A stretch of 25,529 nt of DNA, taken from DAIOGN01 sp036745245. GTDB taxonomy: Bacteria > Zixibacteria > MSB-5A5 > JAUVRN01. The position numbers and the translations under genes are program-made. The notes under the pieces were generated by a model that searched no databases, was not told the origin of the DNA, and saw nothing but the letters and a program-made list of their open reading frames with translations. How positions within the stretch are numbered: the stretch's first letter is position 1; each line of letters begins with the position of its first letter. Of the stretch, positions 21,957 through 25,529 are shown piece by piece. The stretch covers positions 1-25,529 of the forward strand of contig DAIOGN010000034.1 of assembly GCA_036745245.1 (NCBI GenBank), written 5' to 3'.

Positions 21957-22609
21957 TGGATCCACTGTGGGTGCTCGTGGTCCGTTCCGTTGCGGTGGCG
22001 TTCCTCGGCGTGCTGTTGTTTTTCCCTTTGGCCCTGTGGCTGGGTTGGCGGCTGGCACGCACGCCGTTCCCCGGCGCCGCCGTCATCGAAACGATCGCGA
22101 TGCTCCCGCTCGTCCTGCCGCCCGTGGTCACGGGGTTTGCCTTGCTCATGTTCTTTTCGCCGGTGTTTCCACTGGGCCGGATGCTTGAAGACATCTTCGG
22201 TCTGCGTGTACCCTTCACGCTGTCGGCGGCCGTGCTGGCGGCGGGCCTGGTGTCGTTTCCGCTTCTGCTGCGAGGGATCAAGACCGGCTTTGCGGGCGCC
22301 AGCACCGCCTGTGAGGACGCCGCGGCGACTCTTGGGTGCACACGCGCTCAGGTGTTCTGGCGTGTCACCTTGCCACTGGCACGACGCGGTGTTGCTGCGG
22401 GGGTGATTCTGGCCCTGGCGCGCGCATTGGGCGAGTTCGGCGCCACGCTGGTGGTGGCGGGCAACATTCCGGGCCGCACGCAGACGTTGCCTCTGGCCAT
22501 CTACCGCGTCACACAATTGGGCGACGTGACCACCGGATGGTGGCTGGTGGGGCTTGCCGTGCTTCTGGCCCTGGCCCTGTCGCTTCTGGCCCGCCCCTTC
22601 GAGCGCTGA
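21956..22609 (+). CDS. modB: Molybdate ABC transporter permease
   Basis: A 217-residue inner-membrane permease with about five helices. The ABC coupling (EAA) loop reads ACEDAAATLGCTRAQVFWRVTLPLARRG, and the ModB hallmark ALGEFGATLVVAGNIPGRTQTLPLAIY follows. LPLVLPPVVTGFALLM is the conserved second helix. GTG 21956 overlaps the modA stop by one base, and its TGA overlaps the modC ATG by one base, so the three subunits are strictly coupled. Confidence 0.93.
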   Translation: MDPLWVLVVRSVAVAFLGVLLFFPLALWLGWRLARTPFPGAAVIETIAMLPLVLPPVVTGFALLMFFSPVFPLGRMLEDIFGLRVPFTLSAAVLAAGLVSFPLLLRGIKTGFAGASTACEDAAATLGCTRAQVFWRVTLPLARRGVAAGVILALARALGEFGATLVVAGNIPGRTQTLPLAIYRVTQLGDVTTGWWLVGLAVLLALALSLLARPFER

Positions 22610-23688
22610 TGCAGATCGAGTGCGACCTGTCCCTGGATCGCGGCCCATTTCGGCTGCATGCGCGCCTCGAGTCGGGCGGTACGCGAATTGGTTTGTTCGG
22701 ACCGTCTGGGGCCGGCAAGTCCACGCTGATCCGAGTGCTTGCCGGACTCGAGCCCGCACGAGGCCGGCTGCGCGTGAACGGTGAGACCTGGCTCGATTCG
22801 GACACGGGTGTGAATCTGCCCGTGCGCCTGAGACGAGTGGGTTGGGTGCCCCAGGACAACGCGCTCTTCCCGCATCTGAGCGTGGCCGACAATCTCGCCT
22901 TTGCACCGGAGACGGATCGCCCCTGGCTGCAGCAGGTGGTGCAGGCGCTGGAATTGCAGCCGCTTCTGGCTCGCCCCACCGCAGGGCTTTCAGGCGGCGA
23001 AGCCAAGCGCGTGGCGCTGGGCCGCGCACTGGCCTTTCGGCCGCACTGGCTGCTCCTGGATGAACCACTCGCCGGGCTCGACTGGAGAATGAAGCAGGAG
23101 TTGCTCGGTTTGCTTCTGAGGCTGCAGAGCCGCTTCGATACGCCGTGGGTGTTCGTGTCGCACGATCCGGCGGAGGTGGGGCTCTTCTGTCGCGAAGTGT
23201 GGCTGATCCGGGACGGACAGATCGAGGCCCAGGGACCCACGGAGCAGGTGTTCCTCCGTCCCGAGTCGGAGGCCGCCGCGCTGGTGGCGGGGCTTGAGAA
23301 TCGCTGGGAGGGCACCGTGCGTGCCGTGGCCGATTCCGCAGCGCAGCTGGACGTGGGCGGGTTGCTGATACACGCCGAGTACAACGGCTCCGCCGGCGAT
23401 GCCGTGGTGGCGATGGTGCCGGCCTCCGAGATCCTGCTCGCTTCGCCTGGCCGCGCCGTCACGTCGGCACGAAATGCGGTGTCGGGACGCGTGACCCGTC
23501 TCGAGCACCGGGTACACGGCATCCTGGTCCGCGTGGCTTGCGAGGGGGCACCCGCAGGTGCGGACCCGGCCGCTCTTACTTTGTGCGCACTGGTGACGCC
23601 CGCGGCGGTGGAGGAACTCGGATTGCGCGCCGGTGACCCGGTGTCGGCCATCTTCAAGGCCGGTGCGGTGCGCGTGTTCGCCGTGTAA
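22609..23688 (+). CDS. modC: Molybdate ABC transporter ATP-binding protein with TOBE/Mop domain
   Basis: A 359-residue ATPase. Walker A is GPSGAGKST (31-39), the Q-loop glutamine is Gln82 in VPQDNALFP, the signature is LSGGEAKRVALGRAL (127-141, Glu in place of the common Gln), Walker B is WLLLDEPLAGLD (147-158) and the switch is His185. After the nucleotide-binding domain, residues about 225-280 hold a first beta domain and 285-355 a Mop-like TOBE domain (SARNAVSGRVTRLEH at the start) that senses oxyanion. The protein energises ModB. It is the last gene of the overlapping chain; no terminator is visible in the 210 bases downstream. Confidence 0.93.
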   Translation: MQIECDLSLDRGPFRLHARLESGGTRIGLFGPSGAGKSTLIRVLAGLEPARGRLRVNGETWLDSDTGVNLPVRLRRVGWVPQDNALFPHLSVADNLAFAPETDRPWLQQVVQALELQPLLARPTAGLSGGEAKRVALGRALAFRPHWLLLDEPLAGLDWRMKQELLGLLLRLQSRFDTPWVFVSHDPAEVGLFCREVWLIRDGQIEAQGPTEQVFLRPESEAAALVAGLENRWEGTVRAVADSAAQLDVGGLLIHAEYNGSAGDAVVAMVPASEILLASPGRAVTSARNAVSGRVTRLEHRVHGILVRVACEGAPAGADPAALTLCALVTPAAVEELGLRAGDPVSAIFKAGAVRVFAV

Positions 23689-23756
23689 CCAACCGGCGGG
23701 TCGCACTGCAACACCGCATGTGGTAGACGGCCGCCGCCCCACCACAATCTGCTCCT

Positions 23757-23791
23757 GCCTCCAAATGTGATCCTCAAGCCTCCAATGTGAT
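23757..23791 (+). repeat. Short imperfect tandem repeat upstream of the VOC gene
   Basis: GCCTCCAAATGTGAT (23757-23771) and GCCTCCAATGTGAT (23778-23791) are two copies at a 21-base period, close to two helical turns. They lie in the 210-base gap between modC and the VOC gene, about 110 bases before its start. They could be twin binding sites for a regulator; no other feature is seen in this gap. Confidence 0.45.
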
Positions 23792-23898
23792 GGCGAAGGA
23801 TTTCGGCAACCGGTACGCTGGTTGAAGCGTAAGCCATGTGTCTATCCGCACGGGGTTCCGTGTCACAACTCAGGTCACAGCATCACAGGAGGGTTTCC

Positions 23899-24390
23899 AT
23901 GTCCAAGACTCAGGCCGTTCCGGAAGGCTGCGAAGGAATCATTATTCACCTGGTGGTCGACAACGCCGCCAAGGCACTCGACTTTTACACCCGGGCGTTC
24001 GGTGCGCAGGAGATCTATCGCGCAGCCACGCCCGACGGCTCCAAGGTCATGCACGCCGAGTTTCGCATCGGCAAGAGCGTGGTCTACCTCGCCGACGATT
24101 TTCCGGAATGGTGCGAGGGGAAGTCGCGCACACCCAAGGCGCTCGGGGGCTCACCGCTGAACATTCACCAGTACGTCCCCGACACCGATGCGGCTGTGGC
24201 ACGCGCCAAGAAGGCCGGCGCCACGGTCACGATGGAACCCGAGGACATGTTCTGGGGCGACCGCTACGCCAAGGTCACCGATCCCTTCGGCCACGAATGG
24301 GCGTTCGCCACGCACCTGCGCGACGTCACGCCCGAGGAGATGGAGAAGGCCGCAGCCGAAATGTTCTCCGGCGCCGGCCAGGGCAAGTAA
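23899..24390 (+). CDS. VOC family protein (PhnB-like)
   Basis: A 163-residue protein of the VOC/PhnB-like group. GIIIHLVVDNAAKALDFYTRAFGAQEI (13-39) is the first beta-alpha unit, and WGDRYAKVTDPFGHEWAFATH near 117-137 the characteristic PhnB-like end, with a DPFGHxW motif. The C-terminal tail (VTPEEMEKAAAEMF) is also typical of these proteins. No catalytic activity is assigned in most members; some bind small ligands. AGGAGGG at 23887-23893 fixes ATG 23899, although the frame stays open upstream. It is followed by a strong terminator and stands as a single-gene unit. Confidence 0.88.
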   Translation: MSKTQAVPEGCEGIIIHLVVDNAAKALDFYTRAFGAQEIYRAATPDGSKVMHAEFRIGKSVVYLADDFPEWCEGKSRTPKALGGSPLNIHQYVPDTDAAVARAKKAGATVTMEPEDMFWGDRYAKVTDPFGHEWAFATHLRDVTPEEMEKAAAEMFSGAGQGK

Positions 24391-24412
24391 CCGTCTCAGC
24401 ATTGCAGCCAGT

Positions 24413-24445
24413 CCGCCGCGGATCTTTGTCCGCGGCGGTTTTTTT
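24413..24445 (+). terminator. Intrinsic terminator
   Basis: CCGCCGCGGA (24413-24422) pairs perfectly with TCCGCGGCGG (24429-24438) across a 6-base loop, followed by seven T (24439-24445). This is a strong rho-independent terminator 22 bases after the VOC gene stop. Confidence 0.93.
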
Positions 24446-24471
24446 GCGACGTCCCCGATCCCGCCGGGTCC

Positions 24472-24477
24472 TATATT
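24472..24477 (+). promoter_or_regulatory. Possible -10 element upstream of the CNNM-type gene
   Basis: TATATT lies 60 bases before the ATG at 24538 and just after the terminator, where a new promoter is expected. No good -35 occurs at 16-18 bases, so the call is tentative. Confidence 0.3.
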
Positions 24478-24537
24478 CTCCGTTCGGATTTCGCGGAAGG
24501 CAGGAGGCCTTCCGCTTCTGCATCCTTGCGAGGAACC

Positions 24538-25317
24538 ATGCTTGAACTTGGATTCACAGTGATCGTGGTGTTGGTGCTATCGGCTTTCTGCAATATGTCC
24601 GAAGCCGTGCTCTACTCCGTGCCCATGTCTCACGTGGAGCGCCTGGCGAATTCGGGGTCGCAGTCGGGGAAGGCTCTGCAGAGGTTGCGGCGCCGAATGG
24701 ACCGTCCGATCGCGGCTCTGCTTACGCTCAACACCATCGCCAACACGGCCGGCGCCGCGCTGGCCGGCGCGCTGGCAGAACGGCTCCTGGGGTCCACATC
24801 GATCGGATGGTTCACGGCCGGGCTGACGCTCGCGATGATGACATTCGCGGAGATGATCCCCAAGACCGCGGGCGTGCAGTACAATCTCGAACTCTCCCGC
24901 GTGCTGGCGCGACCCATCGAGTGGCTCGTGCGAATCATGTATCCGCTCGTGTGGCTCTCGAGCTGGGTCACCCGCCATTTCCGCTCGGGGACCGGGGAGG
25001 CGCAGGTCTCCGACGACGAAATCGTGGTCATGACCCGGCTGGGACTGCGCCAGGGATTGATCGACGAGGACGAAGCCAAGGTGATCCATAATATCCTCGA
25101 GCTGGAAAAGCGCTCGGTGCGCGACGCTCTCACCCCGCGCACGGAGGTGTTCGCTCTGCCGGCCGGCACGAAGGTGGGCGATCTCCGAGCTGAGAGCCGC
25201 GTGTTCACGCACAGTCGCATTCCGGTGTACTTCAAGGGCATCAACGACATCGACGGCGTGGTGAAGGGACGAAGTCGATCGTGCGGTGGGACGGGCCGTT
25301 CGGCGTCGGCAAGGTAG
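24538..25317 (+). CDS. CNNM/CorB-like (DUF21) membrane protein, 3' end replaced
   Basis: The first ~241 residues are a CNNM/DUF21 protein of the Mg2+/Co2+ efflux or HlyC/CorC-associated type. The DUF21 region spans about 1-150, with FCNMSEAVLYSV (17-28), LTLNTIANTAGAALAG (61-76) and AEMIPKTAGVQYN (100-112); then LGLRQGLIDEDEAKVIHNILELE and the start of the first CBS motif (DALTPRTEVFAL, later HSRIPVYFKGINDIDGVV). After about 25262 the sequence stops matching: instead of the rest of the CBS pair the frame runs KGRSRSCGG to a stop at 25317. Full proteins are usually 340-430 residues. The loss coincides with foreign sequence and is probably an assembly chimera. ATG 24538 has GAGGA only 3 bases upstream; TTG 24526 is an alternative. 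Confidence 0.75.
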   Translation: MLELGFTVIVVLVLSAFCNMSEAVLYSVPMSHVERLANSGSQSGKALQRLRRRMDRPIAALLTLNTIANTAGAALAGALAERLLGSTSIGWFTAGLTLAMMTFAEMIPKTAGVQYNLELSRVLARPIEWLVRIMYPLVWLSSWVTRHFRSGTGEAQVSDDEIVVMTRLGLRQGLIDEDEAKVIHNILELEKRSVRDALTPRTEVFALPAGTKVGDLRAESRVFTHSRIPVYFKGINDIDGVVKGRSRSCGGTGRSASAR

Positions 25318-25477
25318 TGACCTGGGCGTCCAGGTTCGCCATGTAGGTGGCTAGCGTCAGCCGATACTCGGGATGCACGCTCTCGGCGACCAGCACTGCC
25401 CCGGCGGTAGGCTTGCGCGGGTCGGCGATGTTATTCTCGGTGGCGATCGGCCGCCATTGACGTGGGTCCCCGTAGAA
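25263..25477 (-). pseudogene. Fragment resembling a LysM-like tail/tube-protein domain, reverse orientation
   Basis: On the minus strand the translation contains FYGDPRQWRPIATENNIADP followed by RKPTAGAVL, which resembles the 'YGDPRxWRxIAxANxIxDPxxLxxGxxL' pattern of LysM-like domains found in phage tail and contractile-injection tube-associated proteins. Neither a proper start nor the usual end is present: the left side runs into CNNM sequence near 25262, and the right side into permease-like sequence near 25476. I treat it as a gene fragment, most likely brought in by misassembly. The domain call rests on about 40 residues. Confidence 0.4.
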
Positions 25478-25529
25478 GAGCCCCGCTTTCACCCTGATCG
25501 CCGTGCTGTCCCTGGCCCTGGGCATCGGC
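25476..25529 (+). CDS. Fragment of an ADOP/MacB-FtsX-like ABC permease, runs off the edge
   Basis: The last 18 codons read KSPAFTLIAVLSLALGIG, which matches the first transmembrane helix of acidobacterial-type duplicated permeases and MacB/FtsX-like permeases (typically '[24 protein letters not shown]'). A stop codon lies immediately upstream (25473-25475), so there is no start and the helix is joined directly to unrelated sequence. It is a partial gene continuing beyond the window, probably fused by misassembly. Confidence 0.55.

Noticed and set aside
21710..23068. 452-codon minus-strand frame over modA-modC
   Set aside because: Antisense to three well-supported transporter genes; composition typical of a shadow.
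25241..25525. A complete small minus-strand gene at the right edge
   Set aside because: Its apparent start lies in permease-like sequence of the other strand and its end in CNNM-type sequence, so only the middle is a genuine fragment.
1..25529. CRISPR arrays, tRNA or rRNA genes, insertion sequences
   Set aside because: No spaced repeat series, no tRNA cloverleaf ends, no transposase-like protein and no terminal inverted repeats were seen.

Overview
The window is GC-rich DNA from a Gram-negative bacterium. It carries a TonB-dependent outer-membrane receptor, secreted proteins with signal peptides and a periplasmic/lipoprotein-type molybdate receptor. A C-terminal dockerin-type repeat on a secreted beta-propeller, a peptidase-regulatory-like N-terminal domain on the TonB receptor and a bacterial deoxyhypusine-synthase-like protein suggest the FCB neighbourhood (Bacteroidota, Gemmatimonadota or candidate phyla such as Eisenbacteria/Krumholzibacteriota). 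This placement is inference; there is no rRNA or ribosomal marker. A 46-base run of N and a scrambled right edge indicate a draft, probably metagenomic, assembly.

Layout. (1) 249-8886: about fourteen mostly small, single-domain genes, all on the + strand, most with their own ribosome binding site: deoxyhypusine-synthase-like protein, GNAT, VOC protein, secreted SnoaL/NTF2-like protein, CPBP membrane protease, Asp/Glu racemase-like protein, GlsB/YeaQ membrane protein, DUF1697, DUF486, AlkD-like protein, DUF1772-like membrane protein, a small membrane-anchored protein, beta-carbonic anhydrase and a small hypothetical. (2) 8981-10699: an F420-reductase-like NADP-binding protein and an extended SDR epimerase. 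(3) 10754-15431: a cobalamin locus, with promoter, cobalamin riboswitch, BtuB-like TonB receptor, secreted beta-propeller with a C-terminal dockerin (resembling the BtuG partner of Bacteroides BtuB) and a homocysteine S-methyltransferase. (4) 15398-16925, - strand: OsmC-like protein, FmdB zinc ribbon and a two-helix sensor-like membrane protein, with a good promoter in the divergent gap at 16867-16971. (5) 16972-23688, + strand: rhodanese-MoeB/ThiF fusion, tandem GNAT (interrupted by the N gap), YigZ/IMPACT protein, PfkB kinase, PAP2 phosphatase and ModABC. From the GNAT to ModC most neighbours overlap or nearly touch, so this looks like one operon. (6) 23899-25529: VOC protein, a strong intrinsic terminator, and a CNNM/CorB-type protein whose 3' end is replaced by fragments of two unrelated genes.

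Functional themes. The cobalamin locus links uptake (receptor plus putative surface capture protein) to methionine synthesis under one B12-sensing leader. MoeB-like adenylyltransferase and ModABC both point to molybdenum cofactor supply, although separated by unrelated genes. The left third is a mixed set of detoxification, stress and repair proteins with no obvious shared pathway. The most notable element is the riboswitch-BtuB-propeller/dockerin-methyltransferase unit. The most important caution is that the last ~270 bases look chimeric.
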